Positions 37,231-45,988 of a stretch of DNA of 64,000 nucleotides are shown here, in pieces. This DNA is from Rhodoferax sp. (GTDB lineage: Bacteria; Pseudomonadota; Gammaproteobacteria; Burkholderiales; Burkholderiaceae_C): positions 1 through 64,000 of the forward strand of contig PKWM01000034.1 of NCBI GenBank assembly GCA_003133245.1. The letters run 5' to 3'. The translations under genes and the position numbers were made by a program. Positions within the stretch are counted from its first letter, which is position 1. Each line of letters opens with the position of its first letter. Under the pieces are notes generated by a model. It saw only the letters and a program-made list of their open reading frames with translations. It ran no database searches and had not been told where the DNA came from.

Positions 37231-37894
37231 AATCAATCTGACAATCGATGGCAAGCAGGTCAAGGCCGAAGCTGGCATGACTGTGCTGGATGTGGCGCGC
37301 AGGGAAGACATCTACATACCGACCTTGTGCCATCACGAAAAGCTTGAGGCCTTCGGCGGCTGCCGCCTGTGTATGGTGGAGGTGGAATCGCGCGGCTGGA
37401 CCAGCTACGTCGTGTCGTGCCTCTATCCGGTGGCCAAAGACATCGTCGTGCGCACCCGCTCAGACAAGGTGGACAAGATCCGCAAGGTGCTGGTCGAGGA
37501 GCTGATGGCCCACGCGCCGGACGCCCCCGAACTGGTAAATTTGGCCCGGGAGTACGGTGCCGACCGCGATCGTTTTAAAAAAGAGGCGTCGTTCTGCGTG
37601 CTGTGCGGACTGTGCGTGCGCTATTGCGACGAAGTGAAGAAAAAGAACGCAGTCAGCTTCTTCGACAACGGCGCGGTGCGCCAGATCAAGTTCGTTGCGG
37701 AAATCGCCAAAAATGAATGCTGGGACTGCCAGGAATGCTTTGCGATTTGCCCGACGTCCTATGCGCAGGCCGCTTACCTGCTGACCGAAGCGCTGGCATT
37801 CCCCGGCCAGCGCAAGACCGCAAAGCGCGCAGCCAAGGCAACTGCCAAACCCAGGGTGATTATTCCCATCACGGCGGTACCGATGACGGCCTAA
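37223..37894 (+). CDS. bamI: Class II benzoyl-CoA reductase complex, NuoG-like iron-sulfur subunit BamI
   Basis: A 223-residue protein like the N-terminal part of NuoG. It shows a 2Fe-2S domain (CHHEKLEAFGGCRLCMVE, further Cys in VVSCLYP) and 4Fe-4S ligands in CVLCGLCVRYC and CWDCQECFAICP. The last 28 residues form an odd basic, Ala-rich tail (KTAKRAAKATAKPRV) not expected for an iron-sulfur domain. The ATG at 37223 overlaps the bamH end by 8 bases. It ends the bam gene set. Confidence 0.9.
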   Translation: MTEINLTIDGKQVKAEAGMTVLDVARREDIYIPTLCHHEKLEAFGGCRLCMVEVESRGWTSYVVSCLYPVAKDIVVRTRSDKVDKIRKVLVEELMAHAPDAPELVNLAREYGADRDRFKKEASFCVLCGLCVRYCDEVKKKNAVSFFDNGAVRQIKFVAEIAKNECWDCQECFAICPTSYAQAAYLLTEALAFPGQRKTAKRAAKATAKPRVIIPITAVPMTA

Positions 37895-37930
37895 AGTAGC
37901 CGCTAATTCCGCCGATATTCCACCGCTTGT

Positions 37931-37960
37931 GGATCCATGACTTTTCATGGGTCCAATTTT
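37931..37960 (+). terminator. Probable terminator of the had-bam operon
   Basis: A ten-pair stem, GGATCCATGA with TCATGGGTCC (one G-U pair), four-base loop CTTT, followed by AATTTT. It sits 37 bases after the bamI stop. The T-run is short, so termination may be partial. Confidence 0.55.
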
Positions 37961-38192
37961 GAGACTGGATCGCCTGCGTTACGGAGACCAGTTGCAAGTG
38001 AGCTATTGAGTTTTGTTCACTTGGTTGGACTTTGCGATCTTTTAACTTGGGCGGGTACGACGCTGAATACCTGATTGTCAGTTTCTGAGGTAGTTGGGCA
38101 GACTCAGAATATTGCCTGGCCGCATCTTCCAGACACTGGGCGTTTTCTTCAAGTTCCAAACCGTTGGGCAATGCGTTCGGCCGAAATCGCCA

Positions 38193-38228
38193 TTAGCGAT
38201 TATTCGCGCATCGCTAACCGATTATTCG
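38193..38228. promoter_or_regulatory. Operator-like repeats before the MFS permease gene
   Basis: Inverted repeat TTAGCGA (38193-38199) and TCGCTAA (38211-38217), overlapped by a direct repeat CGATTATTCG at 38198-38207 and 38219-38228. The direct repeats are 21 bases apart, two turns of DNA. This looks like a tandem binding site for a dimeric regulator. No regulator gene is next to it. Confidence 0.4.
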
Positions 38229-38275
38229 AACTTCGACATACACTGCAAAACTTTCAGTTCAAACAGAAATAAAAG

Positions 38276-39457
38276 ATGTCCGTATCGAACAAAACCGTCC
38301 TCGTAGGCGTGGCGTCAGCCGCTTTTCTGGGCCCTTTCTCGCAAACCGTGTACGCGCCCAGCCTACCTGAGCTGGGCACCTTTTTTCAGGTGAACACCGT
38401 CATGGTCAACCTGACCATTTCATTGTTTACTGCCATTCTGGCGTTAAGCAATTTTGTCGTCGGACCGATGGCGGACCGCTGGGGTCGGCGTGCAATCCTG
38501 CTGCCTGGGCTGATCGTCTTTTCGCTCGGTTCATTGCTTTGCCTGTTTGCCGCGTCGTACTGGGTTTTCCTGGCCGGGCGCGTTGTGCAGGCGATGGGGA
38601 TCAGTACCGCGCTGCTGGTTGCGCCGACCGTGATCGGCGACATCTATCCGCCGCAGGAGCGCCCTGCGGCGATGGGCGTGTTTCAGACTGTGACGTTCCT
38701 GGGTCCGGTATTCGGGCCGGTGGTAGGCGGCCTGATCGCCGCCTATCTGCATTGGCAATGGGCGTTTGCGTTGCTCGCCGCGGCCGGAATCGCCGCCTGG
38801 CTCTACAACCGCAGCCGACTGGCCGAAACACTGCCGCAAGGCGTAGTACCAGTGCGGATCACGCTGCAGACCTTTCGGCGGATACTGGCCAACCGCTCGG
38901 CCTTCTCGATCATCGTGCTCGGCTTCAGCCAGTTTTTCGGCTATTACGTTTTCCTGGTATTCCTGCCGACGCTGCTGACCGCCTTGTTTTCGCAATCGGC
39001 ACCGTCCGAAGGCTTTTTCTTCGTGCCACTGACGGCCGGCATCCTGGCAGGCATTAGCCTCGGCGGTCGCTGGCAAAAACACTGGAGTCGGGCCAGGATA
39101 GTCGGCGCCAGCTCGTTCGGGATCGGCCTGAATGTGCTGCTGTTCTGGCTGGCACTGTCGGCCAACCTGATGGCTATTCCATTGCTGCTGGCGTTCCTGC
39201 TGGTGTACGGCCTGTTGCTCGGTTGCAGCCTGCCGGTGCAGTCGACCATCCTGGTTAACCTGTTCCAGCACGAGAAAGCGACAGCGGTCGGCACCTATAA
39301 TTTTTTCCGCTTTACCGGCGCCGCAATCGGGCCGATCGCCGGTGGCATCATCAGCCTGGCGTACGGGATCAATGCGGTCTTCCTGACGCTGGGGATCCTG
39401 TTGCTGGTTGCCGCCTGGGTTGTGCGGCAGAATCTGTCGGACCCGTTTGACGCCTGA
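38276..39457 (+). CDS. MFS permease, Bcr/CflA-like
   Basis: A 393-residue inner-membrane protein with twelve likely helices. The loop 2-3 motif is GPMADRWGRRAILLPG, and the antiporter motif in helix 5 is LGPVFGPVVGG, so it is probably a drug/H+ antiporter type. The order in the operon suggests export of a toxic aromatic or acyl product, but that is a guess. It stands in the same orientation as bam and may have moved with it. The ribosome site is weak. Confidence 0.8.
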   Translation: MSVSNKTVLVGVASAAFLGPFSQTVYAPSLPELGTFFQVNTVMVNLTISLFTAILALSNFVVGPMADRWGRRAILLPGLIVFSLGSLLCLFAASYWVFLAGRVVQAMGISTALLVAPTVIGDIYPPQERPAAMGVFQTVTFLGPVFGPVVGGLIAAYLHWQWAFALLAAAGIAAWLYNRSRLAETLPQGVVPVRITLQTFRRILANRSAFSIIVLGFSQFFGYYVFLVFLPTLLTALFSQSAPSEGFFFVPLTAGILAGISLGGRWQKHWSRARIVGASSFGIGLNVLLFWLALSANLMAIPLLLAFLLVYGLLLGCSLPVQSTILVNLFQHEKATAVGTYNFFRFTGAAIGPIAGGIISLAYGINAVFLTLGILLLVAAWVVRQNLSDPFDA

Positions 39458-39466
39458 CCCGATTCG

Positions 39467-39607
39467 TTACAACTTCGGCGGCGGCAATTTCAGTTCAGTC
39501 GCCCGCAACGCCACCTCGGCAAGGAAAGGCCGCGATTTGCGCGCCATCGGATCGAGCCAGAGCACGGTGAAATCGCCGGTGGCGCAGATCGCGCGGTTTC
39601 GGTGTTG
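39467..39607 (-). pseudogene. Hot-dog thioesterase, C-terminal fragment
   Basis: Minus-strand frame ending in TAA at 39467 encodes about 46 residues (RNRAICATGDFTVLWLDP then RKSRPFLAEVALRATELKL) that resemble the end of YbgC/4-hydroxybenzoyl-CoA thioesterase-like proteins. Similarity begins abruptly at about 39607; upstream sequence is that of the thiolase 3' flank. It reads as a recombination junction at the edge of the bam-MFS segment. Confidence 0.5.
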
Positions 39608-39659
39608 AATGGAATAAAGAATAAAAGGGGCCACGCCCCAATGGCACTCCAAGTGGACG

Positions 39660-40837
39660 TTTTAGAGCACCTCAAAAATTCCCGCAGCTCCCATGCCGCC
39701 ACCAATGCACATCGTGACGCAAACACGTTTGGCACCGCGACGCTTGCCTTCAATCAGGGCGTGGCCGGTCAGACGCTGACCGCTGACGCCGTAGGGGTGG
39801 CCGACCGCAATGGCACCACCGTTGACGTTGAGACGCTCATTGGGAATGCCAAGCCGGTCGCGGCAATAAATCACCTGCACGGCAAACGCTTCGTTGAGTT
39901 CCCACAGGTCAATATCGCCTATTTTGAGACCCAGACGCGCCAGCACTTTGGGAATCGCAAACGCCGGACCAATGCCCATTTCATCGGGCTCGCAACCGGC
40001 CACCGCAAAACCAAGAAAACGACCCAGGGGTTTGAGCCCTTTTTTCGCGGCCACTGCTTCGTGCATCACCACCACGGCACCGCCACCGTCAGAAAATTGG
40101 CTCGCATTGCCGGCCGTGATCAGGCCGCCTGGGACCGCCGAGCGCAGTCCGCTGATGCCTTCCTTGGTGGTGCCAGCGCGGATGCCCTCGTCCTGACTGA
40201 CGGTCACTTGTCTGGTAATCAATCCCATGACTTTGTCGGCCACGCCCATGGTGACGGTGATCGGGGCAATTTCATCGGTGAACAAACCAGCTGCCAGCGC
40301 AGCCGTGGCCTTCTGCTGGCTGGCCGCGCCGTACTCGTCCATGGCATCGCGGCTGATGTTGTAGCGCTTGGCCACAATCTCTGCAGTTTGCAGCATGTTG
40401 AAATAAATCTCGGGCTTGTGCGCCATCAACCAGTCTTCATGGATCATGTGCGTGTTCATCTCCTGCTGCACGCAGGAAATCGCCTCCACGCCGCCAGCCA
40501 CAAAAATATCGCCTTCACCGGCAATGATGCGTTGCGATGCCAGCGCAATGGTTTGCAGGCTCGATGAGCAAAAGCGGTTGACGGTCATGCCCGGCACTGT
40601 CACCGGGCAGCCGGCGCGCAGGGCAATCTGGCGCGCGATGTTGGCACCAGTGGCGCCTTCGGGTGTGGCGCAGCCCATGATCACGTCTTCGACCTCGGCA
40701 GGCTCGAGCCCAGCGCGCTTGATCGCATGTTCGACGGCGTGACCACCAAGCGTGGCGCCGTGGGTCATGTTGAAAGAGCCCTTCCAGCTTTTGGCAAGCG
40801 GGGTGCGGGCGGTGGAAACGATTACGGCTGCTGTCAT
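39660..40837 (-). CDS. Acetyl-CoA C-acyltransferase (thiolase)
   Basis: A 391-residue degradative thiolase. The nucleophile Cys is in [14 protein letters not shown] near residue 90; the other catalytic parts are [19 protein letters not shown] and CIGGGMG. It cleaves 3-ketoacyl-CoA. With the FadB-like gene upstream it makes a beta-oxidation pair. It could serve pimelyl-CoA from the anaerobic benzoate branch, or the fatty acids handled by the acyl-CoA ligase nearby. Confidence 0.9.
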
Positions 40838-40871
40838 GGTTAACTCCTGAATTTAACTTGCTTCTGGCCGT

Positions 40872-40957
40872 GAATTGGGGGTCAGAGCCCAATTTCGTTC
40901 ACCGCCATTTGTCAATGAATAGGTTTGTTGTCCTGAATTGGGATCTGCCCCCCAATT
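40872..40957. repeat. Pair of inverted TTGGG-GTCAGA-type palindromic repeats
   Basis: Two copies, 40872-40893 (AATTGGGGGTCAGAGCCC) and 40936-40957 (AATTGGGATCTGCCCCCC), in inverted orientation about 43 bases apart, lie between the FadB-like gene and the thiolase. The family also occurs after boxA and inside purL. They may form a large hairpin that modulates expression between the two genes. Confidence 0.65.
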
Positions 40958-40974
40958 CACTCGCGTGTTGGCGC

Positions 40975-43074
40975 TTAATTGAACGTCTTGCCTTGCTCCG
41001 CCAGCTTAGCCAGCAGTGGCGCGGGTTGCCAGAATCTGGCATCGTCGAGCGGGTTCTGGGCAAAGCGGTGCATCGCTTGCACCACGTTGAACAAGCCCAC
41101 TTCGTCGGCATAGTTCATGGGGCCGCCGCGCCAGATGGGGAAGCCATAACCCATCAGATAAACCATGTCAATGTCGCTGGCCTTGGAAGCAATGCCGTCT
41201 TCAAGAATATGCGCCGCTTCGTTGACCAGTGAATAGACCAGACGCTGGACGATCTCCTCATCAGAGATCTTGCGTGGTTTGATGCCCAGCGAGGCACGAT
41301 GATCCTCGATCATTTTGACCACCTCCGCGTTCGGAATTGCATCGCGTTTGCCAGCCACGTAGTCGTACCAACCGGCCCCGGTCTTCTGGCCGAAACGGCC
41401 TTTTTCGCATAACAGATCGGCAGTCTTGCTGTATTTCATGTCTGGCTTTTCAAGGTAACGCCGTTTGCGGATAGCCCAGCCGATGTCGTTGCCAGCGAGA
41501 TCCCCCATTCGAAACGGGCCCATTGCAAAACCAAACTTTTCAATCGCTTTGTCCACTTGCACGGGCGTGCAACCCTCGTCCAGCAAAAAGCCGCCTTGGC
41601 GGCCATATTGTTCGATCATGCGGTTACCGATAAACCCGTCGCAGACGCCCGAGACCACCGCCGTTTTCTTGATTTTCTTGGCCAGCACCATGACCGTGGC
41701 CAGCACGTCCTTGGCAGTCTTGGCACCGCGCACCACTTCGAGCAGCTTCATCACATTGGCCGGACTGAAGAAGTGCAAGCCGACCACGTCTTGCGGTCGC
41801 TGCGTGAACGAGGCAATCTTGTCAACATTGAGCGTGGAGGTGTTCGACGCCAGAATGGCACCTGGCTTCATGACACGGTCCAACTCCTTGAACACCGCTT
41901 CTTTCACGCCAATTTCCTCGAACACGGCCTCGATTACCAGGTCGGCACCCTTGAGGTCGTCGTAACTCAACGTGGTCGAAAGCAGGCTCATGCGCTGCTC
42001 GTATTTGTCCTGTTTGAGTTTGCCCTTCTTGACCTGTGCTTCATAATTTTTGCGAATGGTGGCAATACCCCGATCCAGCGCCTCCTGCTTCATCTCCAGC
42101 ATCTTGACGGCAATGCCGGCGTTCAAAAAGTTCATTGAAATGCCGCCACCCATGGTGCCAGCGCCAATCACGGCCACCGAGTTGATGGCGCGCAGTGGCG
42201 TGTCGCTTGGCACATCGGGAATCTTGGAAGCAGCGCGTTGCGCCATAAAGATGTGGCGCAAGGCACGGCTCTCGGGTGTCCACATCAGATTGATGAAAAG
42301 ACTGCGCTCCACCAGCACGCCAGCTTCAAATTTATTTTTGGTAGCGGACTCAACCGCATCGACGCATTTGAGCGGTGCCGGGAAGTTTTTGGACATGCCC
42401 CCGACCATGTTGCGCGCAAACTCAAAATAGGCGTCACCCTGTGGGTGTTTGCAAGGCAAATTGCGTACCAGCGGCAGCGGCCGTACATCGGCCACCGAGC
42501 GGGCATAGGCCAGCGCTTCATCGCGCAGGGATTCAAGTGAAACCGCCATTTTGTTGAACAACTGTTGCCCCGGCAACATCGCGAGCATCTCGCTCTTGAC
42601 CGGCTCGCCACTAACGATCATGTTCAGTGCCGGCTCCACACCCAAAGCGCGCGGCAGACGCTGTGTGCCGCCCGCGCCGGGCAACAGGCCGAGCTTGACT
42701 TCGGGCAGCGCGACGCTGCAACCCGGTGCAGCGATGCGGTAATGGCAAGCCAGCGCCAGTTCCAGGCCACCGCCCATGCAGACCGTATGCACGGCAGCTA
42801 TCACCGGCTTGGTCGAATTTTCAATCATCAAAATGACGCTGAGCAGATTGGGCTGCTGCAAGGCTTTGGGGTTGCCAAATTCCTTGATGTCCGCGCCACC
42901 GGAAAACGCTTTACCAGCGCCGGTGATGACGATGGCTTTCACGGTGGCATCGGCATTGGCTCTGGCCAGCGCCTCGGTGATGCCTACACGAGTGGCATAA
43001 CCCAGCCCATTGACCGGCGGGTTGTTGAGTGTGATCAAGGCGATGTCGCCATGCACTTTGTATTCGGCAGTCAT
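40975..43074 (-). CDS. Bifunctional enoyl-CoA hydratase / 3-hydroxyacyl-CoA dehydrogenase (FadB/FadJ-like)
   Basis: A 699-residue fusion. The N-terminal crotonase domain (residues 1-190) has [12 protein letters not shown] and [18 protein letters not shown]. The NAD-binding domain starts near residue 300 with [14 protein letters not shown], and two C-terminal 3HCDH domains follow ([27 protein letters not shown]). It carries out two steps of beta-oxidation. Start at MTAEYKV; 23 further codons upstream are open but unlike the family. Confidence 0.92.
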   Translation of the reverse strand: MTAEYKVHGDIALITLNNPPVNGLGYATRVGITEALARANADATVKAIVITGAGKAFSGGADIKEFGNPKALQQPNLLSVILMIENSTKPVIAAVHTVCMGGGLELALACHYRIAAPGCSVALPEVKLGLLPGAGGTQRLPRALGVEPALNMIVSGEPVKSEMLAMLPGQQLFNKMAVSLESLRDEALAYARSVADVRPLPLVRNLPCKHPQGDAYFEFARNMVGGMSKNFPAPLKCVDAVESATKNKFEAGVLVERSLFINLMWTPESRALRHIFMAQRAASKIPDVPSDTPLRAINSVAVIGAGTMGGGISMNFLNAGIAVKMLEMKQEALDRGIATIRKNYEAQVKKGKLKQDKYEQRMSLLSTTLSYDDLKGADLVIEAVFEEIGVKEAVFKELDRVMKPGAILASNTSTLNVDKIASFTQRPQDVVGLHFFSPANVMKLLEVVRGAKTAKDVLATVMVLAKKIKKTAVVSGVCDGFIGNRMIEQYGRQGGFLLDEGCTPVQVDKAIEKFGFAMGPFRMGDLAGNDIGWAIRKRRYLEKPDMKYSKTADLLCEKGRFGQKTGAGWYDYVAGKRDAIPNAEVVKMIEDHRASLGIKPRKISDEEIVQRLVYSLVNEAAHILEDGIASKASDIDMVYLMGYGFPIWRGGPMNYADEVGLFNVVQAMHRFAQNPLDDARFWQPAPLLAKLAEQGKTFN

Positions 43075-43154
43075 GCTATTCCTAAAGTGTTGAGGACAGA
43101 GCTTGCCGCTAGAGCGGCTGCGGACTGCCCCGCAAAGTTTCAAAAAATAAAATA

Positions 43155-43166
43155 GAACGATCGTTC
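43155..43166. promoter_or_regulatory. TetR-type operator candidate
   Basis: Perfect 12-base palindrome GAACGATCGTTC, 80 bases before the FadB-like start. Palindromes of the form AACGATCGTT are typical of TetR-family regulators that respond to acyl-CoAs. Regulator not present in the window. Confidence 0.45.
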
Positions 43167-43229
43167 GCTTTTAATTGTAAGAGCTGAATTGATCATAGCA
43201 AACAGGTTTTGTCACCGTTGGGACAACCC

Positions 43230-43925
43230 TCAAACCTCCAGCCATTCCTTTCGGATATAGCTGTCATTGCGCAGCTCATCGGTCGTGCCGGTGAAAACAA
43301 TGCTGCCGTGGCCCATGACCAGGCAGCGGTCTGAAATATCCATGGCAATGGTTAATTTTTGCTCGATCAGCAACACGGAAATACCGCGCTCTTTCAACGC
43401 TTTAAGGTACTGCCCGACCTGCTCGACAATTTTGGGTGCCAGACCTTCGGTGGGCTCGTCAATGATGATCAAGTCAGGGTCGCCCATCAGGGTGCGGCAC
43501 AGCGTGAGCATTTGCTGTTCGCCGCCTGAGAGCAGACCAGCCTGAATGTTCCGACGCTCCTCAAGCCGGGGAAACATCTGGTACATATCTTCGAGTGACC
43601 AGCGTCCGGCTTTGTGGGCATTTTTTTGCCCGAGGTACAGATTTTGTTCGACCGTTAAGTTCGGAAAAATGTCGCGGCTCTCAGGCACATAACCCAGGCC
43701 GAGTTGGGCGATGGCGTAGGTTTTTTTGCCCACAATTTCCTGCCCTTTCCAGCACACGCTACCCTGACAATCAACCAGCCCCATGATCGCTTTGGCGGTG
43801 GTCGAGCGACCCGAGCCATTGCGCCCGAGCAGAGCGACGATCTCACCCGAGTGCACCGTCAACGAGACGCCATGCAGCACATGGCTTTTGCCGTAAAAAG
43901 CGTGTAGTTTTTCAATTTTCAGCAT
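43230..43925 (-). CDS. ABC importer ATPase, LivF type (second cluster)
   Basis: A 231-residue ATPase with Walker A GRNGSGRST (Lys replaced by Arg in the usual GKST, worth noting), signature LSGGEQQMLTLCRTL, and Walker B LIIDEPTEGLAP. The Lys-to-Arg change in Walker A may lower activity. Last gene of the second Liv-type importer; starts 3 bases after the LivG gene. Confidence 0.88.
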   Translation of the reverse strand: MLKIEKLHAFYGKSHVLHGVSLTVHSGEIVALLGRNGSGRSTTAKAIMGLVDCQGSVCWKGQEIVGKKTYAIAQLGLGYVPESRDIFPNLTVEQNLYLGQKNAHKAGRWSLEDMYQMFPRLEERRNIQAGLLSGGEQQMLTLCRTLMGDPDLIIIDEPTEGLAPKIVEQVGQYLKALKERGISVLLIEQKLTIAMDISDRCLVMGHGSIVFTGTTDELRNDSYIRKEWLEV

Positions 43926-43928
43926 GCT

Positions 43929-44699
43929 TCAATGACTCCCCGCCTGCGCTGCGGCCACCACCGAGCCCAAATACGCCTCCTGAACCTGGATGTTGGCACG
44001 CACCGCTTCCGGCGTGTCGTAAGCCAGCAATTCACCATACACCACCACCGCAATTTTGTCGGCCAGGCCAAACACCACACCCATGTCATGCTCGACCGTC
44101 AACAGCGTTTTGCCAACGGTGACATCCTTGATCAACTTGATGAATCGACCGGTCTCTGACTTGCTCATGCCCGCAGTCGGCTCGTCCAGCAAAATGACCT
44201 TGGCCCCACCCGAGATGGTGATGCCGATCTCGAGCGCCCGCTGCTCGGCGTAAGTCAGGTTCATGGCCAGAATGTCACGCTTCTTGTCAAGCCTGACCAT
44301 TTCCATCAGCTCGTCGGTACGGTCATTGGCATCCTTGAGGTCGGCCAGGAATCTTAAAAAAGTGTACCTGTAGCCCAAGCTCCAGAGCACACCACAACGC
44401 AGATTTTCAAACACACTGAGCTTAGGGAAAATATTGGTGACCTGAAAGCTGCGGGAAAGCCCCAGGCGATTGATCTCAAACGGCTTTTTCCCGTTCAAAC
44501 GTTGACCGTCAAGCAAAACCTCGCCGCTGCTGGGCTCAAAACGTCCGCTGATCAGATTGAACAAGGTTGATTTGCCAGCGCCGTTGGGGCCAATAATGCC
44601 AACGCGCTCGCCCGCTGGAATAGCCAGACTGATGCCGCGAATGATTTCAGTCTTGCCGAAGCTCTTGCGCAAATCCTTTAACTCCAACGCAAAGCTCAT
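43929..44699 (-). CDS. ABC importer ATPase, LivG type (second cluster)
   Basis: A 256-residue ATPase with Walker A GPNGAGKST, family-variant signature LTYAEQRALEIGI, Walker B VILLDEPTAGMS and switch His in TVEHDMGVVF. The C-terminus (EAYLGSVV) is typical of LivG. It overlaps the LivM-type gene by 4 bases (ATGA). Confidence 0.9.
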   Translation of the reverse strand: MSFALELKDLRKSFGKTEIIRGISLAIPAGERVGIIGPNGAGKSTLFNLISGRFEPSSGEVLLDGQRLNGKKPFEINRLGLSRSFQVTNIFPKLSVFENLRCGVLWSLGYRYTFLRFLADLKDANDRTDELMEMVRLDKKRDILAMNLTYAEQRALEIGITISGGAKVILLDEPTAGMSKSETGRFIKLIKDVTVGKTLLTVEHDMGVVFGLADKIAVVVYGELLAYDTPEAVRANIQVQEAYLGSVVAAAQAGSH

Positions 44700-45985
44700 A
44701 GCGCCTCCCGGCGTTTGATTTCTTTTTCAATATTTTCCTGAATCTCCCCCCAATCCAGCACGAATTGGCGGCGGCAGACTTCAAATAAACCCAAGCCCGT
44801 CAACATCACGAAAGCCGAGCCAAACCAACTGTTCAAGCCCTTCGCATTCAGGGTTGCCCCCAAAAACTTCAACTCGAATCCAAGCGTTGCATTGAGCTGC
44901 AAGTGATAGACCATTTCGATCATGGCACCAGCGCCAACCAGCACCACCAGCGCGGTGAGCCCTAACGCCAGGTAGCAGGCCCAAAGCCGCCGCAAAAAGC
45001 CGAACATGGCGAGTCGCAGATTCATCATGATGAGCGAGGCAATGCCGCCCGGCGCGTACATCACCATGAACAAAAAGATCAGACCCAGGTAGAGCAACCA
45101 GGCTTTGGTTAACTCACTGAAAAGTACAAAGGCCAGAACCATCAGCACAGCCCCAATGATGGGACCAAAGAAAAAGGTAGCACCGCCCAAAAAAGTAAAC
45201 AAAAGATAGGCACCCGAACGCGCAGCGCCAACCACCTCGGCTGTGACAATTTCAAAATTAAGCGCCCCCAGCCCGCCAGAAATACCGGCAAAGAACCCGG
45301 CAATGACAAAAGCCGTGTAACGAATGCGCTGCGTGTTGTAGCCCACAAATTCAACCCGCTCCGGGTTGTCGCGCACAGCGTTGAGCATGCGCCCCAAGGG
45401 CGTTCGCGTGAAGGCAAACATCGCGGCTACTGCCAGGAAGGTATAGACCGCCGTCAGGTAATAGACCTGGATCGGAGGCCCGTAGGTGATGCCCATGAAG
45501 GGAGTGCCCGTTACCCGGTTGCCCGAGACGCCACCCTCTCCACCAAAAAACTCCGGAATCATGAGCGACATGGAAAAAACCAATTCCCCCAGCCCCAAGG
45601 TGATCATCGCAAAAGTGGTACCTGCTTTGCGCGTCGTCACGTAGCCAAACAGGACTGCGAAACCCATGCCTGCCACCCCCCCCACCAGCGGCACCGCAGA
45701 AACCGGAATTGGCAGCGAACCATCGGTGATGCTGTTGAGCGCGTGGATCGCCACATAAGCGCCCAGGCCGGTATAGACCGCATGCCCGAAGCTCAGCATG
45801 CCGCCCTGCCCAAGCAAAATGTTGTAAGACAGGCAGGCGATGATGGCAATGCCCATTTGCGACAGGATGGTGATCGAAAAACTGCTGCTAAACAACCAAG
45901 GCACCCCTCCCAGCAGCAACGCAAACAAGCTCCAGATCAACCAGCGGCCGACATTGATGGGCTTGAATTCATAGTAACTGTGCAT
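44696..45985 (-). CDS. ABC importer permease, LivM type with C-terminal extension
   Basis: A 429-residue permease. LivM features are SYNILLGQGGMLSFGHAVYTGLGAY and the FLGGATFFFGPIIGAV docking loop. After the usual end (MYAPGGIASLIMMNL) it runs on for about 95 residues with two extra hydrophobic helices and a charged tail (EIQENIEKEIKRREAL). Such long LivM forms occur in other Comamonadaceae importers. Pairs with the LivH-type gene 3 bases upstream. Confidence 0.88.
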   Translation of the reverse strand: MHSYYEFKPINVGRWLIWSLFALLLGGVPWLFSSSFSITILSQMGIAIIACLSYNILLGQGGMLSFGHAVYTGLGAYVAIHALNSITDGSLPIPVSAVPLVGGVAGMGFAVLFGYVTTRKAGTTFAMITLGLGELVFSMSLMIPEFFGGEGGVSGNRVTGTPFMGITYGPPIQVYYLTAVYTFLAVAAMFAFTRTPLGRMLNAVRDNPERVEFVGYNTQRIRYTAFVIAGFFAGISGGLGALNFEIVTAEVVGAARSGAYLLFTFLGGATFFFGPIIGAVLMVLAFVLFSELTKAWLLYLGLIFLFMVMYAPGGIASLIMMNLRLAMFGFLRRLWACYLALGLTALVVLVGAGAMIEMVYHLQLNATLGFELKFLGATLNAKGLNSWFGSAFVMLTGLGLFEVCRRQFVLDWGEIQENIEKEIKRREAL

Positions 45986-45988
45986 GTC

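Larger units (their letters stand above)
37895..38275. other. Intergenic region between bamI and the MFS gene
   Basis: Holds the hairpin after bamI and an operator-like block before the MFS gene. A 100-codon minus-strand frame (38171 to 37869) runs through it and ends in RWNIGGISGYFRP; it overlaps bamI and I do not call it a gene, though it may be a trace of an insertion element. Confidence 0.4.
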
